DNA of 64,000 bases from Clostridioides difficile_A. GTDB taxonomy: Bacteria; Bacillota; Clostridia; Peptostreptococcales; Peptostreptococcaceae. Position 1 is the first letter of the stretch; each line of letters opens with the position of its first letter. Location: assembly GCA_945909635.1 (NCBI GenBank), contig OX246690.1, positions 2,046,001 through 2,110,000 of the forward strand, written 5' to 3'. Below are positions 36,832 to 46,643 of the stretch, piece by piece. A program made the translations under genes and the position numbers. A model generated the notes under the pieces. That model ran no database searches. It saw only the letters and a program-made list of their open reading frames with translations, and was not told the origin of the DNA.

Positions 36832-36945
36832 AGAAATTTTATTTTCTAGAAAAACCTTTTTAGTTTTATCTACGTTTTATAATACATTAAAGAACTAATT
36901 AAAATAAGCTTCATTATCTATTTTTCACGAAGTAAACAGTTGAGT

Positions 36946-37302
36946 TTATCTCATATACTGTTTACCCCAATTACATAATTCTAATAATATCGATTCCAAT
37001 GATTTACCACGTTTAGTAGACAAATATTCAACTTTTGGAGGAATAGTTGGATAAGAAATTCTTTTAATAAGTCCATCTCTTTCAAGATGCTTTAATTCTT
37101 GTGACAGTATCTTATGACTTATATGAACAACTTCTTTTTTTAATTGACTGTAACGTATTGGCTCTTGTTTTAAAATATGCCATAAAATAATTGCCCTCCA
37201 TTTACTTCCTATCACAGTCATGGTAAAACCAATTGAACAATTAAAATCTTTTTGTCTTTCTTCAATATTTGGAAATTCTTCAAAATTATTATCTATATCC
37301 AT
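36946..37302 (-). CDS. HxlR-family transcriptional regulator
   Basis: A 118-residue winged-helix protein of the HxlR type: CSIGFTMTVIGSKWRAIILWHIL, IRYSQLKKEVVHISHKILSQELKHLERDGLI and PPKVEYLSTKRGKSL are all present. The start is the ATG preceded by GAGAGGATTGGG; six upstream codons are open only from a TTG. It is divergent from the PhzF-like gene (255 bp between), a common HxlR arrangement, and probably controls it. Confidence 0.88.
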   Translation of the reverse strand: MDIDNNFEEFPNIEERQKDFNCSIGFTMTVIGSKWRAIILWHILKQEPIRYSQLKKEVVHISHKILSQELKHLERDGLIKRISYPTIPPKVEYLSTKRGKSLESILLELCNWGKQYMR

Positions 37303-37557
37303 CCCAATCCTCTCTTTCAAAATAGTAAGTATCTAACTAAAAAGTGCATTCTTGTTTAGCATACTAATTCGTAATATAATCTTGATTGTAGCATAGAGCC
37401 TTACATAATACTACTTTTTTAGATGTATATGTTTAAATTTTAATATAGACATATACTGTTTTATTAATTTTATTTAAATAGATAATAATAAGTAATAACT
37501 TATCTAAAGTTTTCTATGTACATAAACTACTCTAATATTTAGAAAGGATTATATAAT

Positions 37558-38478
37558 ATGAATAAAACATTTCGACTTTATCAAGTTGACTCATTTACAA
37601 AAGAAAAATTTACAGGTAATCCAGCTGGTGTAATTACAAATGCTGATGGCTTATCTGAATCACAAATGCAAAAAATAGCAAGAGAATTAAATAATTCAGA
37701 AACTGCTTTTATTTTCAATAAATTTATTAAAAATCATCAAGAAAATTATGATGTACATATCAGATTTTTTACACCAACTAATGAGGTTCCTATATGTGGT
37801 CATGCTACTATTGCTGCCCATTACGCTAGAGCAGTAGAAAACCAACTCAATAGCACAACAGTATTTCAAAAAACTGGTGCTGGAATATTGCCAGTTGATA
37901 TTATAAAAAAAGATAATGATTATGAAATAATTATGACACAAGGAAAAATTGAAGTATCTCCACCATTAAAACAAACATATCAAGAAAGATTACTTAATGC
38001 ATTTGGTATTTTAAAGGAAGATATTCATACAGATTGTCCTATTGCCATAGCATCTACAGGACATTCAAAGGTTATGATTGGAATAAAGAGATTATCAACA
38101 TTAAATAATTTATCTCCAAATTTATATGAATTATCGAAAATAAGTCAAGAAATAAAATGTAATGGATATTATATTTTTACATTAAATAATAAAGAAATGC
38201 TACAGGTTCATGGAAGGATGTTTGCTCCTGCAATTGGTATTTCAGAAGACCCTGTTACAGGAAATGCTAATGGGCCTTTAGGTGCGTATATTGTACATTA
38301 TAAAGTAATACCTATACCTAACACACAGTTTATATTTGAAGCAGTTCAAGGAGAAGCAATAAAACGCAAAGGCAAGATGTTAGTAAAAGTAATTATTTCA
38401 GATAATAAGCCAGTTGAAGTAAAAATAATTGGAAAAGCTATAATTGCATTCTCAACAAACATAGAAATTGAATTATAG
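37558..38478 (+). CDS. PhzF-family isomerase
   Basis: A 306-residue protein with the PhzF fold: VDSFTKEKFTGNPAGVI, ARELNNSETAFIF (catalytic Glu, about residue 48), PICGHATIAAHYA and EDPVTGNANGPLGAYIV. Members isomerise small acids without cofactor; phenazine genes are absent here, so the substrate is something else. The start has AGAAAGGATT upstream. The divergent HxlR gene is the likely regulator. Confidence 0.88.
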   Translation: MNKTFRLYQVDSFTKEKFTGNPAGVITNADGLSESQMQKIARELNNSETAFIFNKFIKNHQENYDVHIRFFTPTNEVPICGHATIAAHYARAVENQLNSTTVFQKTGAGILPVDIIKKDNDYEIIMTQGKIEVSPPLKQTYQERLLNAFGILKEDIHTDCPIAIASTGHSKVMIGIKRLSTLNNLSPNLYELSKISQEIKCNGYYIFTLNNKEMLQVHGRMFAPAIGISEDPVTGNANGPLGAYIVHYKVIPIPNTQFIFEAVQGEAIKRKGKMLVKVIISDNKPVEVKIIGKAIIAFSTNIEIEL

Positions 38479-38707
38479 AATACTTCTAAGTAAAATTTTG
38501 AACTTTTTAATTCTAATTAATACTAATTTAATAACAAACTAATTTATATACAAATTAATTTTTTTATTATTTGTTAATATATATTTATCATTATATTATA
38601 TAATAATATAGATAGTTACTATATCTTAAATTAGATAAATCATAATTATATATTATTGTCAAAACTCAATTATATAATTTTTAATAATATTATTTTAGGA
38701 GGAAAAA

Positions 38708-39319
38708 ATGATAAACGATATTAAAAATAAGTTCAAAGATTACAAACCATATATAAATGGATATAAAAATATGAAAAGAGCATCTGTTTTAATTCCAATA
38801 GTAGAAATAAATAACATACATCATATATTATTTGAAGTTCGCTCAAAGAATTTAAAGCATCAACCTAATGAGATTTCTTTTCCTGGTGGCAAAATAGAAT
38901 CCAATGAAACTCCATATAATGCTGCTATCAGAGAAACTTGTGAAGAACTAGGCACTTTTAGTGACAATATAGAAATCATATCTAGTCTAGACCTACTTAT
39001 AACACCTGTAAAATTTATAATACATCCTTATTTAGGATATATAAAAAACATTAACAATTTAAATATAAATAAAGATGAAGTTGACCATACTTTTTTGGTG
39101 CCTATAAAATATCTTTTAGAAAATCCTCCAAATACTTATAATAATACTGTAAAAGTTTTTCCTGATGAAAATCTACCCTATGGATCAATTCCAAACCAAA
39201 AAGATTATAAGTTTGAAAGTGGAAGTTACCCTATTCTATTCTATAAATATAAAGATTATGTAATATGGGGTATGACAGCAAAAATACTAGAAAACTTTTT
39301 AAACTTCTTATCAGAATAA
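38708..39319 (+). CDS. NUDIX hydrolase, CoA pyrophosphatase-like
   Basis: A 203-residue protein. The NUDIX box is complete (GGKIESNETPYNAAIRETCEELG, about residues 60-82, with the REXXEE core as RETCEE), and the preceding FEVRSKNLKHQPNEISFPGG is the UPF0035 motif of CoA pyrophosphatases. It probably cleaves CoA or oxidised CoA to phosphopantetheine and adenosine 3',5'-bisphosphate. The start has TTAGGAGGA upstream. Confidence 0.85.
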   Translation: MINDIKNKFKDYKPYINGYKNMKRASVLIPIVEINNIHHILFEVRSKNLKHQPNEISFPGGKIESNETPYNAAIRETCEELGTFSDNIEIISSLDLLITPVKFIIHPYLGYIKNINNLNINKDEVDHTFLVPIKYLLENPPNTYNNTVKVFPDENLPYGSIPNQKDYKFESGSYPILFYKYKDYVIWGMTAKILENFLNFLSE

Positions 39320-39415
39320 TACTTGTAAGTGAACATTCAAAATTTTAAATGTAATAATTCTAAAAAATATAAGAAATTAGTAAACTGTAATTCAAAGTAT
39401 ATGGAGGTGCTTATA

Positions 39416-39754
39416 ATGTTTGCAGTAGGATTTATTGTTATATCCGCAATTGCCCTTTTCATTTTAAGTATATTTTTATTTAATGGAAAAGCAAGTATGC
39501 TATTAGCAGGGTATAATACTATGAGTGATAAAGAGAAAGCTAGATATGATAAAAAAAAATTATGTAGAAGTTCTAGCATTGTTATTTTTATTGTATCTAT
39601 AATGTTGTTTATTATGGCATTTCTTGGTTATAGAGTAGAGAGTGGACAAATGGGTGAAAAAGAAATGCTTCCATTTGCTGTGATATTTATAATCGTTATA
39701 CTTGCTAGTGTGTTTTTCAATATCTATTATTCTAATAAGAAATGTAAAAAATAA
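39416..39754 (+). CDS. small three-TM membrane protein (DUF3784-like)
   Basis: A 112-residue protein with three hydrophobic segments (about residues 1-23, 50-72, 84-104). The conserved cytoplasmic stretch LLAGYNTMSDKEKARYDKKKLCR between TM1 and TM2 is typical of DUF3784. The start has TGGAGGTG upstream; longer in-frame reading from 39329 lacks a ribosome-binding site. Function unknown. Confidence 0.7.
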   Translation: MFAVGFIVISAIALFILSIFLFNGKASMLLAGYNTMSDKEKARYDKKKLCRSSSIVIFIVSIMLFIMAFLGYRVESGQMGEKEMLPFAVIFIIVILASVFFNIYYSNKKCKK

Positions 39755-39766
39755 TATTTAGTAAGC

Positions 39767-39798
39767 TAAGCAGTTAATTAAAGGTTAACTGCTTTTTT
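39767..39798 (+). terminator. intrinsic terminator of the DUF3784-like gene
   Basis: AAGCAGTTAA / TTAACTGCTT stem followed by TTTTTATG. Confidence 0.85.
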
Positions 39799-39871
39799 AT
39801 GTTTATTCTATAATATATTAGTATATAATAAGTAAATATTAATATATAGTTAGGTAAAACTTGATAAAATA

Positions 39872-39991
39872 AAAATAGATGTACTATCAATTTATATCGA
39901 ATTTATTTATAATAAAAACTGAAATTAACATAACATATGTAATGTATGTTTTTAGAATTTGATATATTTTGTTTTATAGTACATCTATTTT
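39872..39991. repeat. 120 bp element with 16 bp terminal inverted repeats
   Basis: AAAATAGATGTACTAT (39872-39887) and its perfect complement (39976-39991) bracket an AT-rich 88 bp core, and partial pairing continues inward. It lies between convergent genes, downstream of miaB on the minus strand where T-rich sequence follows the arm. It could be a long-loop terminator or a small MITE-like element. Confidence 0.5.
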
Positions 39992-40026
39992 AAAAAGTCT
40001 ACATAATTTTATTATATTGTACAATA

Positions 40027-41463
40027 TTAATCATTTATTAGTACTCCATTTAATGAAAAAGTTCTAGGTTCAGTAATTCTAACCATAACTAATTCCCCAA
40101 TTAAATTATCATTTCCGCCTTCGAAATTTACAAGTTTATTTTGTCTAGTTCTACCAGCAAATTTATTTTCATTATTTTTACTTCTTCCTTCAACTAAAAC
40201 TTCAACTATTCTATTTTTATATCCATTATTTATATCTGCTGAAATCCTATTTACAGCTTCTAACACTCTATTAAATCTCTCATGTTTTATTTCTTCTGGT
40301 ATTTGATTTTCCATTTTGGCAGCAGGTGTTCCCTGTCTTTTGGAATAAATAAACGTAAAAGCTGAATCATATTTTACTTTTTCAATTACATCTAAAGTAT
40401 CTAATAAATCTTCTTCTGTTTCTCCTGGAAAACCTATCATTAAATCTGTTGAAAAAGCAATGTCTGGTACTTCTTTTTTAGCCTTTTCTATTATTTCTAA
40501 ATAATATTCTTTTGTATAATGTCTATTCATTTTTTTCAAAAGACTACTACTTCCACATTGTATTGGTAAGTGTAAAAATTCACATACCTTATCACAGTCT
40601 CTAATTGCATATATTACTTCATCAGATATATCTTTGGGATGAGATGTCATAAATCTAACCCTTTCAATTCCTTCTATATCATTTACTTTTCTTAGAAGTT
40701 CTGCAAATGTAACTGGATTTTCAAGTGTCTTACCATAAGAGTCAACATTTTGTCCAAGTAAAGTTATTTCTTTTGTTCCATTTGCTACAAGTTCTTTTAT
40801 CTCATCAGTTATATCTTCAGGTGTTCTACTTCTTTCTCTGCCTCTTGTATATGGAACTATACAGTATGTGCAGAAATTATTGCATCCATACATTATATTT
40901 ACAAATGCTTTTAATTCAAATTTTCTATTACTTCTAAGCCCTTCTATTACCTCTCCATCTACATCCCAAACATCTACCAACATTTTGTCAGAATCCATTG
41001 ACTCTGTAAGTAATTGTGGAAATTTATATAGATTATGTGTTCCAAATATAAGGTCTACATGTTTGTATTTTTTTCTTAGTTCTTCTACAACATGTGGTTG
41101 TTGCATCATACACCCACATACAGCTATTTTCATATTTGGATTTTTTCCTTTTAAATGCTTTAATTGTCCTAAGTTGCCATATACTTTTAGTTCTGCATTT
41201 TCTCTAACTGCACATGTGTTATATATTATTAAATCACTTTCTTCAACCATCATTGACATTTTGTATCCCATTTCTTCTAGCATTGAACATAATTTTTCTG
41301 AATCATGTTCATTCATTTGGCATCCAAAGGTTTGAGTAAACACGAGTTTTCTCTTTCCAGTTCTGTTGAAGTATTCTTCATTTTGTCTGTGTATTTGTTC
41401 TATATATTTATCTTGTTCTTGTATTTTCTCTATAGGTATTGTTACTTGTTTTCTTTTGCTCAC
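40027..41463 (-). CDS. miaB: tRNA-2-methylthio-N6-dimethylallyladenosine synthase MiaB
   Basis: A 478-residue radical-SAM methylthiotransferase that adds the 2-methylthio group to i6A37. The N-terminal cluster ligands are in TFGCQMNEHDS, NTCAVRENA and CGCMMQQ; the radical-SAM triad is CNNFCTYC; a TRAM domain follows near the C-terminus (YKNRIVEVLVEG). It uses the product of MiaA encoded at 27-28 kb. The start codon is GTG with AGGAGG 8 bases upstream. Confidence 0.96.
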   Translation of the reverse strand: MSKRKQVTIPIEKIQEQDKYIEQIHRQNEEYFNRTGKRKLVFTQTFGCQMNEHDSEKLCSMLEEMGYKMSMMVEESDLIIYNTCAVRENAELKVYGNLGQLKHLKGKNPNMKIAVCGCMMQQPHVVEELRKKYKHVDLIFGTHNLYKFPQLLTESMDSDKMLVDVWDVDGEVIEGLRSNRKFELKAFVNIMYGCNNFCTYCIVPYTRGRERSRTPEDITDEIKELVANGTKEITLLGQNVDSYGKTLENPVTFAELLRKVNDIEGIERVRFMTSHPKDISDEVIYAIRDCDKVCEFLHLPIQCGSSSLLKKMNRHYTKEYYLEIIEKAKKEVPDIAFSTDLMIGFPGETEEDLLDTLDVIEKVKYDSAFTFIYSKRQGTPAAKMENQIPEEIKHERFNRVLEAVNRISADINNGYKNRIVEVLVEGRSKNNENKFAGRTRQNKLVNFEGGNDNLIGELVMVRITEPRTFSLNGVLIND

Positions 41464-41598
41464 TTCTATTCCTCCTAGTTAATTTCTTATATTACACATA
41501 ACCTTAATTATATCAAATAAGAAAAATCTTTTAAAGATATTATTATTTTTCTATGTGTGTTTTGATGATAATTTATATATAGTATATTGCTAAAAAAT

Positions 41599-41637
41599 AA
41601 AAAAAGATGTTTTAAATTTTAATTTAAAACACCTTTC
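41599..41637 (-). terminator. intrinsic terminator of the Cwp28-like gene
   Basis: GGTGTTTTAAATT and AATTTAAAACATC arms followed by TTTTTTTATTTTTT on the minus strand. Confidence 0.85.
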
Positions 41638-41678
41638 TTATATTGAAATGTCCTATTTCCTACTGAATATAATTAAAC

Positions 41679-43118
41679 CTATTTATTCTCAATCAAATAA
41701 CAATTATTTAGTATTAAATATTGTCCTTCCTCAACTGTTATATATCTGTTTCCTGAGAAAACATCATTAGTAACTATTCCATCCACATCACCCAAGCTAT
41801 CATCTCTAACTTCATAATATGCATCAGAAGAATTTGAAACTATAGTATATTCTCCAGCAGGAATTTCTAGTCCAATTTTGTACATACCATTTCCAAATTT
41901 GCCATTCTTGGCCTTTTGAACTTTAGCATACTTGGCTAATATCATTGTTGAATCTTCAATTTTTATATACTGCCCATTCTCTAAAGTTATGTATCTCGTT
42001 CCACTAAAAATATCGTTTGAAAGTATACTATCAGCATTTCCTGTACTATCACTTGTAACTTCATAATAAGAAGCATAACTTCCTGAATTTGAAGTTATTA
42101 AGTATTCCCCTGCTGATATATCTTTTCCAACCTTATACATACCAGCTTTTATAGTCTTTGTAGTTGGCTTAGCATCATCTTTTATAATGCCAGTATTAAT
42201 ATCTCCAAGTCCATTTGTTACATTTAGACATTGTTGAATTATAGTTGAATTTATATACCCTATAGAAGTTATCTTTTTAGCATTCTTTAAGACGCTTTTA
42301 TTACTGCCATTATCAACTAATACCATTGGACTATTTTTTGATAAAGATGAACCTACAAGAGCATTTGTTAATTCATATGCTCCAGCTATATAAAAATCTT
42401 TAGCATCTTTGTAAAATTTATCTATTATTGCTTTATTAGTTTCAAAGCGAGTACTTCCTCCCAATCTAGTAGATTTAGTCTTGTTTACTAAAGTAGTACT
42501 CATTGAAGATGTTCCACCTATTACATAAGATTTTAAGCCACTAGTTGAAAAAGGTATACTTCGCCCATTAGTAAGAATTATTGGTGTACTATCTCTTGCA
42601 GCTACAGATGCAATACTTATAGCATCAGCTTCTCCTTTATATGCATTTGTTAACATTACAGTGTCAACTTTTTTTATTGAGTTTATTTCTTTTGCAACAT
42701 TATAACTTGTTTTTATTCTGTCACTTCCCTGAATTCTTACAACTTTTATATTTTTAGCTTTTAATGAATTTTCTACAGCTGTACTTATAGAATATGTTCC
42801 TCCAATTATATAAACTTTTGATACATTTTTTAATCTTGCAGATGTCTCAGTTGGTATAGTATTTTTTTCAGTTAATAATATAGGTGCATTTAAAGCTCCT
42901 GCTAATCCACTTGCACTTAGACCATCTGCTATAGAATTATTAGTATTAATTAGTATAGCAGTCTTATATGCATTTTCATCTGCTACATTACCTGCAATTT
43001 CATACTTATTATTTCCTTGTATCTTCTCTACAGATGATATTGCATTTACTAGTTGAATATTTGCAAATGCAAAAGAAATACTCAAAGTCAATGTTAACAT
43101 TCTTTTACAGAATTTCAT
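41679..43118 (-). CDS. cwp28: cell wall protein with three CWB2 repeats (Cwp28-like)
   Basis: A 479-residue secreted S-layer-associated protein. A signal peptide (residues 1-~26, cut after VNA) is followed by three CWB2 (PF04122) repeats, each opening with a motif such as KIQGNNKYEIAGNVADE, RIQGSDRIKTSYNVAKE and RLGGSTRFETNKAIIDK; three repeats anchor C. difficile proteins to the anionic wall polymer PSII. The C-terminus holds two ~60-residue repeats (GMYKVGKDISAGEYLI, GMYKIGLEIPAGEYTI). I recognise it as Cwp28. The C-terminal repeats' role is unknown. Confidence 0.85.
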   Translation of the reverse strand: MKFCKRMLTLTLSISFAFANIQLVNAISSVEKIQGNNKYEIAGNVADENAYKTAILINTNNSIADGLSASGLAGALNAPILLTEKNTIPTETSARLKNVSKVYIIGGTYSISTAVENSLKAKNIKVVRIQGSDRIKTSYNVAKEINSIKKVDTVMLTNAYKGEADAISIASVAARDSTPIILTNGRSIPFSTSGLKSYVIGGTSSMSTTLVNKTKSTRLGGSTRFETNKAIIDKFYKDAKDFYIAGAYELTNALVGSSLSKNSPMVLVDNGSNKSVLKNAKKITSIGYINSTIIQQCLNVTNGLGDINTGIIKDDAKPTTKTIKAGMYKVGKDISAGEYLITSNSGSYASYYEVTSDSTGNADSILSNDIFSGTRYITLENGQYIKIEDSTMILAKYAKVQKAKNGKFGNGMYKIGLEIPAGEYTIVSNSSDAYYEVRDDSLGDVDGIVTNDVFSGNRYITVEEGQYLILNNCYLIENK

Positions 43119-43885
43119 AATAAAATTATCCCCCTCATAATAAATTTTTAATATATGAATACATTCTCTTAATTAGGTTATGTACTTAACAAACTTATGT
43201 AAAATCGTAAACTACATTAGATTGTATTACTAATAATCACCAATGCAATTATTCATATAAATATAATTGTATTTACATTTATATTAAAAATCAACTAGAT
43301 TTATATAAATACTTATAATTTTATTTTTATTCTTAATATTTTTTTTATTATGTTATTTTAATAGATTTATTTTTCTTTTTTAAGTATATAGATATATTTC
43401 TCAAAATATTCTATTTCTATTATAGTTACACATATTTTATTTGGCTAAAGTATTATTTAAATTTAGAATTTTCTATTTTATATTAAAAATATATTTTACA
43501 GGTATAGTTTTATAAGTTTTAACTAAATTTCATTTTATATTACGAACTATATATTTTTTTCCTAATCAAATTTAAATAAGTTTTTCACAAAAAATATGCT
43601 TTTATTATATTTTTTAGAAATTTATAAATGGAAATATATACAGATTAAATTAAGTAGAAATTTTAGTATATTTAAATAGCTGATAAATCAGAGAAGATTA
43701 ATATACAAATTTATCTTGAAAAAGCAAATTAAAATAAATTTTATATTTGATAACTACAAATGAGATACATCTAAGAAGATTAACATAGGTATGATAATTT
43801 ATCTGTTAGGTTGAAGATATATTACTATTATATAAATATTTTATTAAAAACAAAAAAATATAATGCTAAATCTTTAAATAATATA
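43119..43885. other. long AT-rich intergenic region upstream of the Cwp28-like gene
   Basis: About 770 bp without a supported ORF. It must contain the promoter of the wall-protein gene; I see no clear riboswitch. An unannotated small RNA is possible but not shown. Confidence 0.4.
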
Positions 43886-43921
43886 AGAATAGAGTAGATA
43901 TAACTACTCTATTCTTATATT
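43886..43921. terminator. hairpin downstream of trpP
   Basis: ATAAGAATAGAGTAG and CTACTCTATTCTTAT form a perfect 15 bp stem with a 6-base loop, 45 bp after the trpP stop codon. Confidence 0.75.
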
Positions 43922-43966
43922 GCTTGATTATTATAATAGTTTATAAAGTAAAGTATTATTTCATAT

Positions 43967-44518
43967 TTAAGCTTGATAACTAACTCTTCTTATTGATAGG
44001 CTAACAATCTTGAATAAAAATAGTCCTGCAACTAAATTTATTAAAACAGCTGGTAATACTACTGCTAAAAATAAAGCTGTAAATGAAGCACCTGGAAGAC
44101 CAACTATAGCTTGAGCTGCTAATAAGAAAATTGTTCCACTTACAAGTGTTCCTATTGGCATTATGATTGTAACTACTATAGTATCTTGCGCTTTTTTAGC
44201 TAATCTTTTTATAAAAGGCATTTTATAACTAATGTTCATTAATAAAAATACTACATTTGCTGTAAGAGTTTTATCTATTACATTAGGAATTTGACCTCCT
44301 GGAAAACTTGATGTAAGAGCTGTAAATATTCCTGTTACTATACCTGCTATTAAACAAGTTTTATAATCATCTCTATTTAAAACTAATATTACAAATAACA
44401 TTGCTAGTGGTATATCTGGTTTCATTGGTAGTCCTATAGCTGGTGTAATTTGATGTATCAATAATCCCATCGCTAAAAGTATTGCATTTAAAGTTAATTT
44501 TTTTGTATTTGTTTTCAT
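43967..44518 (-). CDS. trpP: tryptophan transporter TrpP
   Basis: A 183-residue membrane protein with about five TM segments, matching TrpP: LTLNAILLAMGLLIHQITPAIGLPMKPDIPLAMLF at the N-terminus and SSFPGGQIPNVIDKTLTANVVFL in the middle. It imports tryptophan. The start is the ATG after TAGGAGGAAATACAAAA; the frame is open to 44551 but that Met lacks a ribosome-binding site. A T-box leader directly upstream controls it. Confidence 0.9.
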   Translation of the reverse strand: MKTNTKKLTLNAILLAMGLLIHQITPAIGLPMKPDIPLAMLFVILVLNRDDYKTCLIAGIVTGIFTALTSSFPGGQIPNVIDKTLTANVVFLLMNISYKMPFIKRLAKKAQDTIVVTIIMPIGTLVSGTIFLLAAQAIVGLPGASFTALFLAVVLPAVLINLVAGLFLFKIVSLSIRRVSYQA

Positions 44519-44650
44519 TTTTGTATTTCCTCCTATTTTTTTAATTTTCAATTTATTTTTTTGCCAATTTATTATATCATCATCTTTAACGCTGGAAATT
44601 CATAACATCTTTTTCACCACCTTCTATATTTAAATTTTTCAGTAAAATAA

Positions 44651-44680
44651 AAAACTCCGTCCTAAACTAATAGGACGGAG
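44651..44680 (-). terminator. T-box terminator
   Basis: CTCCGTCC / GGACGGAG stem followed by TTTTTTATTTT on the minus strand, overlapping the antiterminator side of the T-box. Confidence 0.9.
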
Positions 44681-44935
44681 ATTATCCGCGTTGCCACCTA
44701 AATTATATAAAAACTAATACAAAATTTAATTTTTATATATCTCATTATCAGGTACTTACATACCTTATTCGCTATAACGTGCGACTGACGATAAAGTCTA
44801 CTCTCAAAACTATGATTTCAATTTACTCCTCTAAGGGCCATTCATTAAATTTTTTCTTGCTAAGATTCCACCATCCTCAGCTCTCTATAATGAACCTAAA
44901 CTTAACTACTCTTCCTTTTCATAGGATTTAATTTA
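44651..44935 (-). ncRNA. T-box leader (probably tRNA-Trp specific)
   Basis: On the minus strand the T-box consensus AGGTGGCAACGCGGATAA is followed by a GGACGGAG terminator; about 200 bases of stem I-like sequence precede it. A TGG triplet occurs in the region GAATGGCCCTTAGAGG, a plausible tryptophan specifier, which fits the downstream trpP gene. Uncharged tRNA-Trp would stabilise the antiterminator and turn on transport. Confidence 0.9.
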
Positions 44936-45043
44936 CTTTATTAAATTTTGTCGTTGAAATAATAATATTATTTTTTCTAAAAAATGTCAATATGTTTTTA
45001 TAAATTTCAAAATATATTTTTCCTAAAAAATAGTAAAATAAGA

Positions 45044-45646
45044 TTATGTATTTCTTTTTATATCCAAAATCCTGTGAATAATTCCTTTGATAATCTGTTT
45101 TTTTTGCTCTAATTCTTTCTCTGTTAATTCAGTTAGTGAGTCTTGATGTAATATTGCAAATGATGAATAAAGAACAGCATTTGCAAGCTCTAAATCCGTT
45201 TCAATTGCACAACTCCCAATCTCACCTTTATCACGCATATAGTTTATATATTTTGCTATATGAGGAACTAAACTTTTTAAAGTTAATTGATTGAGTGCAA
45301 TTTGCATACTCCAATGAAATTTACCTAATTTAAATGTCTTATACTTTAAAAGAGTTTTTTGTAATAACTCAAATACCACATCGATTTTAAGATTATTTGG
45401 TATACAATCATCATACAAAACATCAGAAAAACTTTTTTCATACTGAGCTAGAAATAATTTTATAACTTCATTGAATATTTCATCTTTTGATTTAAAATAG
45501 TGATAAAACATACCAACTTCACCACCAACACTATCTAAAATCATTCTTATAGAAGTATTTTCATACCCATATTCTAAAAACAAATTAAGTGCATTCCCAA
45601 TAAGTTCATCTCGTTTACCACCATTTAATATTCGTTTTCGTGCCAT
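45044..45646 (-). CDS. TetR-family transcriptional regulator
   Basis: A 200-residue TetR protein: GNALNLFLEYGYENTSIRMILDSVGGEVGMFYHYFKSKDEIFNEV (residues 17-61) is the DNA-binding domain. The start is the ATG after AAAAGGAGATACAAAA. A promoter and a palindromic operator lie directly upstream, so autorepression is likely. No target gene is obvious; the ABC operon starting at 47.8 kb carries a different palindrome. Confidence 0.86.
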   Translation of the reverse strand: MARKRILNGGKRDELIGNALNLFLEYGYENTSIRMILDSVGGEVGMFYHYFKSKDEIFNEVIKLFLAQYEKSFSDVLYDDCIPNNLKIDVVFELLQKTLLKYKTFKLGKFHWSMQIALNQLTLKSLVPHIAKYINYMRDKGEIGSCAIETDLELANAVLYSSFAILHQDSLTELTEKELEQKKQIIKGIIHRILDIKRNT

Positions 45647-45665
45647 TTTTGTATCTCCTTTTAAA

Positions 45666-45714
45666 CAGAATATCATTCTGCTTAAATTATATCATGCTAT
45701 AAAATAAACATCAA
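45666..45714 (-). promoter_or_regulatory. promoter and operator of the TetR gene
   Basis: Minus-strand TTGATG (45709-45714), 17 bp, TATAAT (45686-45691) is a good sigma-A promoter. Immediately downstream, CAGAATATCATTCTG (45666-45680) is a 15 bp dyad with perfect 6 bp arms, placed between the -10 box and the ribosome-binding site. Confidence 0.65.
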
Positions 45715-45894
45715 TAATTAGCAAAACGCTATTCTTTAAATTACTATCTAATGAAGAACAAAATCATAACAATATAATTCCAACTAAACTATAAAATAGT
45801 TATTCATAAAAAAACTTAAAATAAGATGAAAAGCAATATTGTATATAATACAATAAAATCATATAATACAACTATGTAATTTTTATTCTTGTAT

Positions 45895-46293
45895 TTAATA
45901 AAATTTCTTCTTCTTTCTTCTAATAAATATTATCCCAATTAAAGCTATAACAATAAATACAACTATTACTGAAAGTATCAATTTTGAAAGAATATTATAT
46001 CTTCCTATGCTTTGACTTTTATGTTTATCTAAATTTCTATGTCCATAATTTTTAGTTCTTATAGTTCTTTTCTTCAAATTAACTCTACTTTTTCTAGATT
46101 TACTACGTTTATGCTTACTTTTAGATTTAATAGTTTTAAATCTAGTATTATTAGATTTATAATTTTCTTGTGCTGAAGAAATGTATACACTAGAATCAAT
46201 AATAGCTTCAGCCTCAACTTGCAATGGATTTATAGTGCTAATTATAAGCAAAAAAGATATAGCTATTCCAATCAATGTTTTCTTTTTTTTCAT
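45895..46293 (-). CDS. secreted, highly basic, C-terminally anchored protein of unknown function
   Basis: A 132-residue protein. An N-terminal signal peptide (residues 1-~29, ending VEA-EA) is followed by an extracellular segment extremely rich in Lys, Arg and Ser (TIKSKSKHKRSKSRKSRVNL and onward, pI very high) and a C-terminal TM helix (about 105-125) ending in RRKKKKFY. There is no LPXTG. The basic stalk could bind the anionic wall polymer. I do not recognise a family. The start has GAGGGGGAAAT upstream. Confidence 0.6.
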   Translation of the reverse strand: MKKKKTLIGIAISFLLIISTINPLQVEAEAIIDSSVYISSAQENYKSNNTRFKTIKSKSKHKRSKSRKSRVNLKKRTIRTKNYGHRNLDKHKSQSIGRYNILSKLILSVIVVFIVIALIGIIFIRRKKKKFY

Positions 46294-46570
46294 ATTTCCC
46301 CCTCATAAAAATCTTATATCTAGTTTATTATAATATATATAAAACTAAAAATTACAAAATTTTTCAAATTTCTTATATCTTTTCTTATCTTTAATATTAT
46401 TTTTATCCTATCAACTTTCTTTTTTATTAAAATTTTCTAAATCAATCTCAATTTATGGCAACTAAAATACAAATCATAAGTTAAATCTATTTTCAATTAA
46501 ATCTTCGATTTACAATTAAAATGACCTAGTTAATTTATTATATTTAATATTATAATAAGTTTTTTTACAA

Positions 46571-46604
46571 AAGAAAAAGAATCCCATGAATAGGATTCTT
46601 TTTC
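46571..46604 (-). terminator. intrinsic terminator of the SH3-domain gene
   Basis: AAAAAGAATCC / GGATTCTTTTT stem with an 8-base loop, 40 bp after the stop codon; T-rich on both sides. Confidence 0.85.
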
Positions 46605-46643
46605 TGAAATTTATTAGTATATTTAAAGCTTACTAGTATCCAA

